From Daphnia pulex (taxonomy: Eukaryota; Arthropoda; Branchiopoda; Diplostraca; Daphniidae), in assembly GCF_021134715.1 (NCBI RefSeq), contig NC_060021.1:8402501-8466500 (forward strand): DNA of 64,000 nucleotides. Direction: 5' to 3'. The position numbers and the translations under genes are program-made. The stretch's first letter is position 1. Each line of letters begins with the position of its first letter. The notes beneath the pieces were generated by a model. The model was not told the origin of the DNA. It ran no database searches and saw only the letters and a program-made list of their open reading frames with translations. Of this stretch, positions 38,901 through 49,600 are shown piece after piece.

Positions 38901-41569
38901 TCAGTCTTGCGGATACAATCGGCCGGAAGGTACAGCGCATTAGAGAAAACGGAACGAGCGACGAGAGACTAACTTATATCTGCTTCTGCTGCTGTAGAAT
39001 ATATCTATAGGTGCTGTAATAGCCGGCCAAGTATAGAAAAGATACAACGTCAGTTCTAATATGCTGTCAGTCTCTGGTACGAATTTTTTTTTTGGGTTGC
39101 AAAAACGCGATCGAGTTGTTCTTTAGCCAGAAAACGCCATCCGGACTAAAGCTGCGGGAGGAACCGTCGGCGGATGTTGTTTGGTCTGGCGGCGTCACAC
39201 GTCGCCCCATAGAATATAGGAGCATCCCCGCGTCCTGCCATATCTCCCGTGGAGAGCTGCGCAGGATGAGCTTATTCTTTTACTTCTTCTTCTTTTTACA
39301 GTAATAAATAAATGATGGAGCAGAATTGAGCAGTAGAAAAAATACTGGAAAAGGAATGAAGTCAATGAAGAAAGAATGGCAAGGCTTTCTGCCCTACGGT
39401 GTGATTCCAAAAATGTTGCGAGAACCAATTGGATGTGGGGCTCAGATCTTTGAGATATTTATTATCCACCACCTTGGGGAAATGAAACAGCTATACTCGG
39501 TCAACACACCGCGACTGAGATGACTATGTAGGGAAAAAGCGAAAGGAAAAAAAAAGAAAACGGCAGAAAAATCGAAGGAATAAGAAAAACGACTGGAGAG
39601 AAACAAGACAGCTGTACAGACATATCCATGCAACGCAAGGGACGACAGGATTCCCTGTGCTTTTCACTTGATCGCCTTTTGGTCTCTTCTTTTGCGCTTC
39701 CGGTGCTCGGCAACGCGCTCCATTTACTTTCCTTAATAATAATAACGTCTATATGGCTCTCGATGAAACTATTCTTTTTCCTTGTGGAGCGGATGAAAAA
39801 GAAGAAGAAGAAGAACGGAGATATGAAACCATAAACAGCAGAGTTCAGAGGGAAGTCGATGCTTATGTATTTTAATGAAAAACAGAAACAGATTAGGTTC
39901 TCTAATATTTATAAACCCAAAGAGACAATTTCATGTGATATCTTCTGCTGTCGACTTTACCTGCCAACTAATTCCTCCTCATAGTGGGCGCGTGGGCAGC
40001 GCCAGAAATCAAATGCACAGCGAGTTGTAAATAATACAAAAACGCGTATATATAAGAACATAATCCGCTTGGCCAGAATTAAAGGCTTTCAATGCGCTTG
40101 AGCCGAGACAGAAAAGGAAAAAAAAGGACCAATAGCGCGCGCTGGTGATGTAATATAAAACACCCGCCGGAAAAACCCGCAACACATTTGAATCGTGATA
40201 AATAATTTCACGGCGCGTGATGTAAATAACTTGAAAATAGAAAAGCAACAAAATTTGGGCGCCAAATAGGGAATAACTTCCCGCTGGGCCTGGAGAACTT
40301 ATTGAATACAACAAGAGACTATCCGAGAGAGAGTAGTGAGACTATACACCATCACGTCTCTCATCATCGTGAAACATGAAATATACTTCCCAAGCTGTTG
40401 ATGGCGCACCAGCGTTGCCTATAGCAACGTCCCAGGCTCTCTCTCTCTCGTGATGGCCTATACATGGAGTGTATCGTAGTATCTTTCTCTGCGAACTGAC
40501 GGTTATTTTTTGTTTTTCCCAGCCTTCACTTTTCGCCCTTGAATGTGTTTATCGATGCATCGTAATCGGCAACTAATTTGCTGTTTTTAGAGTGCTGCTG
40601 AGGGATGCTGTTACAGTCTGCAAGCAAAGCTTCCAGCAATCATGTTGAGACCCAACAGCAGCAGCAATTTGAACCATATTCAGCAGAAGCCGAAGAGCCC
40701 AGAGCTTCTCTCAGAGGCCTGGTGTCTCAAGTTGAAACCCGACCAAATGTGTAAACACAACACCGGTTCAAGCGCGCCCCTTTTTCCATCCCATTCACCC
40801 GCTCTATATATGGATGTATATCCCCCCTTCTGCCCGTCGCCAAGAATGAAAAATAGGGAATCAACTTTGGGCTGTTATTTAGTCGCGGCCTTGTCCAGTA
40901 AATAGTTTGCAGTTCCGTCCAGGTGGACAAAAGGCATTCAAAACGGATAATATGCGTCTAAAGGGTTGATATGTATATACTGAGCTCGCGGATCTACTAC
41001 TACACACTAAGCAGAAGAGCAGACTATACATAACGCACAAATAGAATGCAACCAAGGCTGCACCCATTGTTCATAACATGGTGAAGCGAGTGTGCTAGAG
41101 CCAAATAAATACAGGTGGCTGCACATGCGACGACGACGTATGTCCTGGGTGTTGTGACGCTGGTCGGTCCGCCCATGTAATATGTGGGGCTCGGACATAT
41201 AGTCTGGGATGCGATATAGAGAAATAATTTATTTAAAAAAAAAAAGATTAGTCCAACAGTCTATATACCTCTGTAGCTGGTAACGTCACTGCATTGCATT
41301 GCTTTGCTGCATGGATTGCCACTAACGCAATCCATCTGTCTATCAGTGTGCTGTACGAAGAGCCTATTATTTACCTTTTATGTTCTCTTTTGCTTCGTGG
41401 CTGGTACTTCACCTGTTTATTTTTGAGTTCAGCTAAACTGCAGAAAAGTAACTGCTAAAAAATAATCTTAACGCGTAATTTTTCGCATTAACATTATTTC
41501 CTTTTAGCGGACAATACAAGTCCCTTATGTAACACCCCGGGTGTGTAAAAATTTAATGATAGAATAGAA
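35991..41569. other. Spacer without recognisable genes
   Basis: 5.6 kb of spacer. A repeated TACTGAATGAATACTGAATG stretch lies near 36010-36030. A palindromic RFX-type site is at 40414. Open frames up to about 150 codons (for example about 38021-38479, plus) lack any recognisable domain and look non-coding. Confidence 0.5.
40414..40428. promoter_or_regulatory. Palindromic X-box-like (RFX) site
   Basis: GTTGCC TAT AGCAAC is a near-perfect inverted repeat with a 3-base spacer and matches the imperfect-palindrome form of the X-box bound by RFX factors. No gene start is identified next to it, so its role is unknown. Confidence 0.4.
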
Positions 41570-41603
41570 ATAAAAGGGGAAGAAAATGCAAGAGGTGTTC
41601 GCT

Positions 41604-41645
41604 AGTATCGCCTGCGTAGACGATACTGGGATTCCGAAGAATCCC
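41604..41645. other. Two adjacent perfect hairpins
   Basis: AGTATCG (41604-41610) pairs with CGATACT (41621-41627) around a 10-base loop. Directly after it, GGGATTC and GAATCCC (41628-41645) close a CGAA tetraloop. Both stems are 7 base pairs without mismatches. Confidence 0.75.
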
Positions 41646-41900
41646 CAATCAAAGTTAGCAATCATAAACATCCGATCCCAGCCTTGCGCCGCCAGTATGA
41701 CCAAGGATTACCATGGATTCCATTGATCAACTTGGAGATAATCGCATATAATGCAATACATCTCGGTAAAGGACATTGTATGTATGTTTTGAGCCATGAT
41801 TCGTATGCAATAGTTCCACAGATACTAGAGCACCCTCGTTCGCTTCCGAAGAAGCCAACGACCATCCATTCCATTGACGAGCTATACCTCTGCATTTTGA

Positions 41901-41985
41901 GCTCACCAGGAGATTCGAACTCGGATCCCAAGGTGCCCCCCGAACACCCTGCGACGCCTTATCCGACTCACCTACTGGCTTCCAC
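41901..41985 (-). tRNA. tRNA-like sequence (pseudo-tRNA / SINE head)
   Basis: An A-box (TAGGTGAGTCGG, 41974-41963) and a B-box (AGTTCGAATCT, about 41921-41911) are spaced about 40 bases apart on the minus strand, as in tRNA genes with a long variable arm (Leu/Ser type). The acceptor stem does not close convincingly and no clear anticodon loop can be assigned, so I call it tRNA-derived, not a functional tRNA. Confidence 0.5.
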
Positions 41986-42433
41986 ACAATTAACGTTAAT
42001 CGTTACGATTTATGTACTTATTACTCGTAAATATTTGGCTGAATTACGCTAATGTTATTTTTATTTTCGGAAAGGTTATTAATTTTGAATATTGTTCTTT
42101 ATTATTGTTTAACTTTTAAACTTATTTTAAAAGTTAAATAAACCTTATTTTTGGGCACACCGTATGCAGTCCAATCAAATAAGCTGCTGCGATTGCATCA
42201 GCATGTGAGCCAATGGTCTACTTCGGTACTTCCTGCTGTGTGTCAGTCAGAAAAACCGACTGTAACATTTAGAAATAAACTCAAATTATGTTAAAAATAA
42301 TTGAACAACTTGCGAAAAATACTAACATTTACGAAAATAAAACTAACATGAGTGTAATTCGATTATAAATGAAGTTATATATCAAAATGGGGGCGATTTA
42401 GAGTGCGAACGTCCATGCCCTCACTTAAGAAGT

Positions 42434-42440
42434 TATATAA
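42434..42440 (+). promoter_or_regulatory. TATA-like element before the HEPN-like gene
   Basis: TATATAA about 90 bases upstream of the ATG at 42531, a plausible core promoter for a short 5'UTR. Other TATA-like strings occur in the AT-rich flank, so this is tentative. Confidence 0.4.
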
Positions 42441-42530
42441 TAGGGGAGTACACCATATTGATCATGTGATGCTTTAAATTATATGATTTCTGTTAAGAAT
42501 TAATATAAACCTCGTTATAAACCTCGCATC

Positions 42531-43649
42531 ATGGGTATTAAACAACAAGCAAGAAAACACCTCAAACCACTTACCATAACGCAAAAGATCAACATGATTC
42601 GAAGAAGGAGAGTCCATCACCAGCCTTATCAGCCGCTTAACCCAATGTCGATGCAAGAAGAAAATGCCGCAATAGCCATGTGTTATGTCTTGTTTTGCGT
42701 GTTGTCGCTTCACTTGGGTCCCGCTTTGTGGAACTTTGTCACCAAAAAATTACTGAATGACCCCAAGTCAATCGCCGTGGATTCGTATGAATTCATCAAA
42801 ACTCTCATCGATCGTAGAACGGCCAATTCGACGTTTTTTACAAAGAATAAACCGTCGGATTTGACACACCTGGAGATGTCTCAAAAGGGAAGATTAGCTG
42901 TGGCTCACGGGTATTTTGATGAAGTTGCTTTAAACTGGGCGTCCTATTTGTTATCGTGGATTCAACTTTTGAAAATGATTGATGCGCCCGCCACAGCTGC
43001 AACCGTCCAAGAAATCTACGACCTGCTCATCTCTGGCTCCAAGACGCCAATGGATATCGTTCTTGAATCTTTCACTAAACCCGACTTTGTGCATCAAGGA
43101 CTTAAAAAAGACAGCGATCTAACCAGGGCACAGTATTTAAAAGCCATCAGGATAAAGCTGGCACTCTACAAGTGTATGGTCAAACACCTAGGACCAGCTC
43201 TGCGGTCTGAACATCTTAGACGAAAAGGCGCAATCAGAACGAACTCAGAAATCGATTGCCAAAACTTGCTTTTTGATTTACTCGAAGAATGGTTGCTGCA
43301 GCCGCAGCATCCAGACATGGCAACAAATGTGAAGATCATCGAAACAGCCAAAGACGGGCGAAACATGGTTTGCCATGCCGACTTGCCATTAATTTTGACT
43401 GGTTGGGAAGCCAGTCTTCTTTCCTGGGAAAAGGTTTGCTACTTGGTTTCTAGTGTTGATACAGCAAAAACAATTCGTGATTTTTATATCAATCTAAAAT
43501 CTAGAATTGACCTTCCTTTACCAGGAACCATCTGGCGTTCTACTGCCCAGTCGAAATACTTTGCAAATTTCGTAAGAAGGCAAGTTGTGCTAAATCCAAC
43601 GTGGCGTCGTCCGAATTTCAAGATCTATCTAACGAAAAAACCACTTTGA
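42531..43649 (+). CDS. Intronless gene for a tandem HEPN-like domain protein
   Basis: A single uninterrupted frame of 372 residues from an ATG to TGA. I do not recognise it as a named gene. Residues 1-45 are basic (IRRRRVHH). Residues about 50-165 and about 210-322 are two related helical domains. Each has a HLGPAL start (61-66 and 219-224), an R-x4-H motif (RLAVAH, 121-126; RNMVCH, 277-282), a Trp ten residues past the His, and a following LLSW (141-144; 296-299 as LLSWE). R-x4-6-H with Arg-Asn is the hallmark of HEPN domains, many of which are metal-independent RNases or nucleotidyl-transfer-associated folds; the second motif is the classic form. The family assignment is inferred from motif and internal repeat, not from a search. 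The C-terminus (331-372) is basic. A TATA-like element and an AATAAA flank the gene, so it looks expressed. It could also be a lineage-specific helical family without RNase activity. Confidence 0.75.
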   Translation: MGIKQQARKHLKPLTITQKINMIRRRRVHHQPYQPLNPMSMQEENAAIAMCYVLFCVLSLHLGPALWNFVTKKLLNDPKSIAVDSYEFIKTLIDRRTANSTFFTKNKPSDLTHLEMSQKGRLAVAHGYFDEVALNWASYLLSWIQLLKMIDAPATAATVQEIYDLLISGSKTPMDIVLESFTKPDFVHQGLKKDSDLTRAQYLKAIRIKLALYKCMVKHLGPALRSEHLRRKGAIRTNSEIDCQNLLFDLLEEWLLQPQHPDMATNVKIIETAKDGRNMVCHADLPLILTGWEASLLSWEKVCYLVSSVDTAKTIRDFYINLKSRIDLPLPGTIWRSTAQSKYFANFVRRQVVLNPTWRRPNFKIYLTKKPL

Positions 43650-43688
43650 ACATCAATACTTTTCATATCATTAATTTCATAACATAAC

Positions 43689-43694
43689 AATAAA
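43689..43694 (+). terminator. Polyadenylation signal AATAAA of the HEPN-like gene
   Basis: A canonical AATAAA 40 bases after the stop codon at 43649. Confidence 0.6.
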
Positions 43695-45431
43695 CTTTCT
43701 GATCAAATAATATCCTGTGTCTAATAGTGTAATAGCTATCTTTATTATTGATTCTTATTTTATCGTAATTAATATTAAATTCCTTATCAATCTGTGGGAA
43801 AAACGAGTCGCGTTTTATCTCAGACAAAGTCATAGAGGCACCGAAATGAGTTAAAAGATGAACTCGAGGAAATAAAAAAACAAAAACAAGAAAGTATTGC
43901 GTAGTACAGTGATGTGTGTCTAGAGTCCATAACCTCTATACCGTTTTAATGATCGAAACTACCGACTAGTAGTAGAGTAGCAGCAGTAGCTAATATGCGG
44001 TATACAACATCAATCACGTCTCTTGTGATGTCTGATGTTTGATACGTCGGCGGTCCCCGCCTTTAAATGTTGGACCAAATAAAGAAATAGATAAGAGATT
44101 GTCAAAGATGAAAGTTGATGCTGACCTCTGATATGTTATTACGTCATTGAAACAGTTTTTTTTTTCTTCTTTTTCTTTCCCCCATCATCTTGCACATTTA
44201 TATTTGGTATGTTATCGATTGCGGCGTGTGATGGAATCTCTCGGTCTGGATTTGCCACGTCCATCTATTTAGAAATCGATTGGTTTTTCTTTTTTGGGGC
44301 TGTGGAATAACGAGAGGTTGCATGAAGATGAAGAAGGAGAAGAGGAAAGAAATAACCGCATTGCCTTGAGGAATTGACAGGGAGTCAGGCTATCGCTAGG
44401 AGCAGTCGACGGAGCAGAGCCAAGCGAACTTCCGCTTCTTATATTTTTTGGCGGATATAAGGGTGGGCGAAAAAAAGGTGGGGCTTTGAGTTGGTCTAGA
44501 AATACGAATAATAAAAGAAATTGAGAAGCTCCAATGAAAGGGAAATAATCGCCGTTCTCTCTCTCTCTCTCTATACTCGCCGGCTTATTCAAATATAACG
44601 CGCCAGGCCCAAATGCCTGAGACGTGTGTGTCTGGCGACACTTTGGACTAGAGCCAAGCCAATTAACGTTGGCGTTTCACTCAAAATTTCAGGTTTAATA
44701 CAGAATACGAATGGGCGACAAGAATAAGAGAGAAGAAAAAAGACCAGCCAGCCTCTTATTATTCTCTCCGGTTTCCCATAGTCGGTGTCGAATGGAGAGA
44801 TATACTCTCCAGACTGTCGTCGAAATGCTATATCTGAAAGCTAAAAGAAGAAGAAGAAGAAGAGCCCTGGAAGAAAATCCGGCTTTACATTATGTGTATT
44901 AGACCGGTGTCGAGATGATCGTAAATAAAAGAGACGGACGCGAATCGGGTCATGGGAGCGAGGAGGAAGCTTTCAGCCAGTCGGTCTGTTTGCATCAGTG
45001 TTATATTGACACATTATCGCTTGAATGGCGAGAAACGCAATGAGGACATGACACCCAGTTTATATAGGGATGAAATCGCCTTTAAGACCCAGCAGTGGCA
45101 AACCAACGGGATGGGCTATTATATAAGGTTCATCATATAGCTACTTTTGAAAAGATCGGGCAACTCTATACGGAGCATTCGTTCTTGTATGGCCGATTGG
45201 ATTTCCGCTGACGAATGACGACACATTTTTATCACGAATTTTCAATCAATAAAATATGTGCTTGGCTATGGCGAAACGGAGCCAGCAAATTTATAGCCCA
45301 GAAGAAAAATCTTGACGGATGATTGAATAAAGAAAATATTGATAGTTTTTTTTTCTCTAATAGTGACTTAATTCCCTTTTGGCTTTCAAGATGGGAGGGT
45401 GGTATAGGAGAGGTGGGGGCAACATATTTTT
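43695..45431. other. Spacer without recognisable genes
   Basis: AT-rich and purine-rich spacer with a CT tract at about 44556-44572 and GAA repeats at about 44845-44860. No supported coding region or RNA gene. Confidence 0.5.
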
Positions 45432-46655
45432 AATATCGATATCTTAAGGGCGTAGTTAATTAGAATATTTTTGTGTCGTCTGCTGTCATTTCGAAAAAGC
45501 AAAAAAAAGAGACGAAGGTTCAGATATTTTTTATTACAGAAAACTCAACGGATCACTGGTTTGGAATTAAATGTGGCCGTTGTGACTCCCCTTTTTCTCC
45601 ACTCCATGCAGTTTCTCAGGTAAATAAAACTTAAAATAAGAATGGAATGATTTTGGTAGTTTATACAGAAGAGTTAAACCATGTTAAACCTGTTTCAAAT
45701 TTGTTAAATGTTAATTGGTTTCTGACTAGTATTAATTATCATGTAACTGCCCTGTCAATGTATGGCAATTTATATTTATTTGTATACTATGTAACCTTTT
45801 TCTTTTTTACAGAGATTTGAGGACACAGCCATCCATCGTAACCACACAATATGAAGTTTTTCTTGTGAAGGTGTTCTGTCATCAGCAACAATTTCAGGAT
45901 CAACGCTTCCAGGGTAATGATTTTGTTTACTTTTATTGACCTGTGACCTACTATATATTTCAATGCTGTACATTACCTGCATCAATGCAGTGTATCACAT
46001 GTAAACCTTTCATTCTCCCATTGGTTAACAATTAGGGTTTCCACAGTGTCTCATTTTCAACTTCTCCTGTCTCTGTCAATATTTTCTCGTAACCCATTTT
46101 CTATTTTTATTTAGATAAAAAACATCCCATTGCATTGAAATTTGGAATGCAATCGAATGCATTTTCAATCGAGTTACGGATCTCTCTATTCCCCCTTTCT
46201 TCAAATCCTCGTGTACGCCCATGTGAATGTGGGTTTACTCTTCATCGGATGGATGGAGCAACTGTAGATGCCTGGCTGTATTTCCCAGGCACAAAGGTAG
46301 GACAAAACTGATCTCCATTCTTCCTTTTTGGCAGTTTTTGGTGGCATTGATTTTAAATCGCGGAAACGTAGTCAGGGAGTATATTTATTCCTGGGCTGGG
46401 CGGTTGACTGCAACTGTTTTCCGCTGTTTTCTCCCTCCATTTTGGTTTTTCTCAGTAAATATCATTAAATAACTCATCTGTCGAACGACTGCAGATCAGG
46501 CTTGTTTTGTTTTGAACCCCACAACTTTTTCTGTGGGTAGAAAACCATCACATTTGAAAACATTTGAACTTTAAACACTTGAAGCAAAGTGCAACAAGAA
46601 TATTTTGACCAAGATGGACCTGGCCGTCACACCGGCACCTCCTCATCCCTTATAT
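45432..46655 (-). repeat. Dispersed repeat family, copy E (inverted)
   Basis: It carries the same blocks as copies A-D but on the opposite strand: GTGTCGTCTGCTGT at 45474, the CCTGGCTGTATTTCCCAGGC block near 46270, the CTGCAGATCAGGCTTGTTTTG block near 46490 and CACACCGGCACCTCC near 46630. The exon-like block reads on the plus strand here and keeps acceptor- and donor-like ends (TTTATTTAG near 46115, AAAG|GTAGGA near 46297), but an internal deletion removes about 50 bases relative to copy C. Confidence 0.8.
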
Positions 46656-49600
46656 TGAAAGTAACTATAAATCCTTGTTTTATTCCATTTGTCTGTACGT
46701 TTCAGCGTGCCGGATGATTTCCACGGTTCACACAATACCTGGAGGCTATTACTTGTGAGTTGTGTGAGTTGTGTCCGCACAACACTCTTAGTCTAATTGG
46801 TTGACCAGTTAGCCTCTTTCCGAACCCATTATCCCAGAGAGATAAGGACGCTCTTGGGCACTCTCCACCACCCTGTGTGCTATTAAGCGCGTGGGAGGGT
46901 TGTCCTTATAAGCCCACCCAAAAGTCCACTGGCGTAACAACCCCGTGATCTGTCTAGACTCCCGATGGCGCAGTTCTATTAGCACATCTTTTTCAACGGG
47001 TACCTCCCATTCAAGTCTCTTTCTTCGACAGGCCCCTCCCAATTGTCTGCTTGATACGACGTTAGAATCTCTTATACTTTTCTTTTTTTTATTCCATATC
47101 CACAGCAGCAGGCGTTGGATCATTCTGATTATACTGTACACGAATTTCAGTCGTCGTAACGTCTCAAGCTGGTAGGCATATATAGGTCGGGGCGCAAGGT
47201 AATTCGATCTCCGGGATTGTCTTTTTTGTGTTTTGTTTTTAGTTTCGATCTGGGTATGCAGAACATTTCCTTATACCAGACACTGGTGTATTATTTCATC
47301 ATTTTGTGTATAGGCCCATAAAATTTGCATGCTCCCCGTTCCGTCGAATCGAATTGCCCGCTCATCCGCGTCGTGCTCTATAGTCTACTTTTGATCAAAT
47401 AGAATTGGATTACAGTCGATGATATTCCGAGTCTCGCCTATTCTATTTTATTTTTTTATTTTAAAAAACAAAAATCCTAAAATGAAGAGATTGGAGGAAA
47501 ATTCACTGCGCTGAATGAATATTGGACACGCTTCGTCGGCTGTTTCCGATTTCCTTAAAAAAATTACACAACTACAATCCACTGTCTGCATTTTAGAATG
47601 AAAAATAATAAGAAACTGGCGTGGAAAAAAAAAAGAAGAAAATGTTTGGTAAGGGAAAAGGAATGGGCGCGCAAACAAACCGAAAGAGAAAAGGAGGAAG
47701 CAGCGCCCCTGGAAACGGCCTGTTTGATTCGAGAGACTATAGTCCCTGCGCAGAGTGATATATACAGCGAAGAAGAGTTAAGTAGAGTGGAGCAAAAGTA
47801 TAGAGGGAATAAGAGAGAGAGAAGTGAAACGAGACGAGGGAGAGAAGACAGCGCCGCGCGCGACACTCGAGCGTGCGTCTATGCGTGAGTGTGCGGCACA
47901 GTGGTTATTGATTGCTTTTAAAAGCGCATCTCGCCATATAGAGTTCTAGCTCTCTCGCTAGCTCTGCTCTTGCACGGGCGTTCGTTCCCTCTCCAGTCCC
48001 GTCATTTAATCTCGGGCACGTCTCGGATGATTTCCAAGCCAGAACCTGACACGAAGCCGCCGCCTACTCGTTTCCCTTTTTTGCTTCTTATTTCCTTTCC
48101 TGATAAGGAGAGAGAAAAAAAAGGGAATAATAATAATAAAAACACCGAAGAAAAGATCGCATCTATACAGCGCCGACACCGCCGCGTGAGCGCGATTTGG
48201 CCGCACGGAGAATAGAGAAAGAGAACCGCACCTTTCGCACTGGCGAAGCGTGTGTATAGTCTGCCGGAGTCTCTTTACTGTGCCGCCTTGACTACCATAT
48301 ATATCCTTTCCTTGGGGGGGAAAGAAAGGTCTTTGTACGTCGTTTAAGCTCATAATCAGTGCAGCACAACATTGCGATTTTTTATTTTTATTTTTGGGGT
48401 TATTTTCGGAGACGGCGGCGGCGGCGCTTGCCAACAAATACAATGGCGACAAGGACACATAGCCCAAGAGATGAGCTCACAATAACGCCCAAGCCTTGGA
48501 TGCTGTGTAGCCTATACTATATACAAAGGAAAAAGAAAAAAAGGTGTATAAGAATATATGGCGCGCCCTTCAAAAATTCATGCGCAGCATACCAGATCAC
48601 GGCCGGGGCTTCGAATCTATACCCTGTCCCATCTTGAATTTTTCATCTCTCGGAAAAGAAAAAAAAAAAAAACACACGAACACTTTACAGCTTTTCTTTC
48701 GGGCACTCTCAATCCTTATATACAGCTGTCATATTTTTTTTTCCCTTTTTGACGTATGTATACGTATGGACGCTGTTATATTTGCCTCGGTGAAAACGCC
48801 GCCCGCTTCTCAAGATTTTCGTAATATCGCTCGCTCGATTCGTTCTCTCGAGTTTTGCTTCTTTCTCTTTTGTCTATGAGACACACACAGCGAAAACGCT
48901 CTGTGCCGTCTTCTTGAATCCCCCATTGAGCTGGGCAGGGGCGGCCCCCAAATAAATCATTCCGCTGTGAGTGTGTATCAATTGGTAACGAGCATTAGGT
49001 TCCTTTTTTTTTAGAGTGAGTCGGCCGCCGCTGCGGACCCTAATGCCTCCCAACTTCCAACTTATGCTAGATGTACGCTGCATTGAGCTATGTTTTAGAC
49101 CTTATTTCTTTTATAGATAGATCCGTTCATATATAATACGCTCATCGAGTTGCCGTACTCGGTCCTGAACTCTATAATCACTGACGAAACGATCTCATTG
49201 ATAATGCAGGCGTTAATGTAACGGTGGAGAATTCACGATGGGGGAATCTTCATGATGCATTAGTGTTCAAGAAAAATCCCCTTCAACTTTTTTATAAGCC
49301 TCTCTTGCTGCTGTTGTATCTAGCTACTTCAGGGGTCTGCCTGCCGCTGCTGTTGCTGGAAGAAGAAGAAGAAACGAAAAAAGAAAAGCAGTCAACAGAT
49401 TTTGGCCCATGTTATCTGTTGCTTTCCACTTGAGCTTTTGTTTCATTTCTTAATAATAACGTTTCCTTATGGATGGCTGCTGCTGCTTCTCTCCGCTCTG
49501 CTTATTTTTCACATAGCCAGGGCCCTATAATCACTTTTCCTACAAATAGAGTTTTGTTTATTTGATAAACATACCTGCATCTCTCTCTTTCTCTCTCTCT

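Larger units (their letters stand above)
41570..41985 (-). repeat. tRNA-headed Pol III unit: SINE or ncRNA candidate
   Basis: On the minus strand a tRNA-like head (41985-41901) is followed by a body of about 330 bases with two perfect hairpins (41645-41628 and 41627-41604), then T-rich sequence (TTTTCTTCCCCTTTTATTT) near 41588-41570 that could end Pol III transcription. This is the architecture of a tRNA-derived SINE. No second copy is visible in the window, so a single-copy non-coding RNA or a decayed SINE are equally possible. Confidence 0.5.

Noticed and set aside
41684..42052. A 122-codon plus-strand frame across the tRNA-like unit
   Set aside because: It runs through the tRNA-like head and the body of the Pol III unit, so it is a by-product of that element, not a coding gene.
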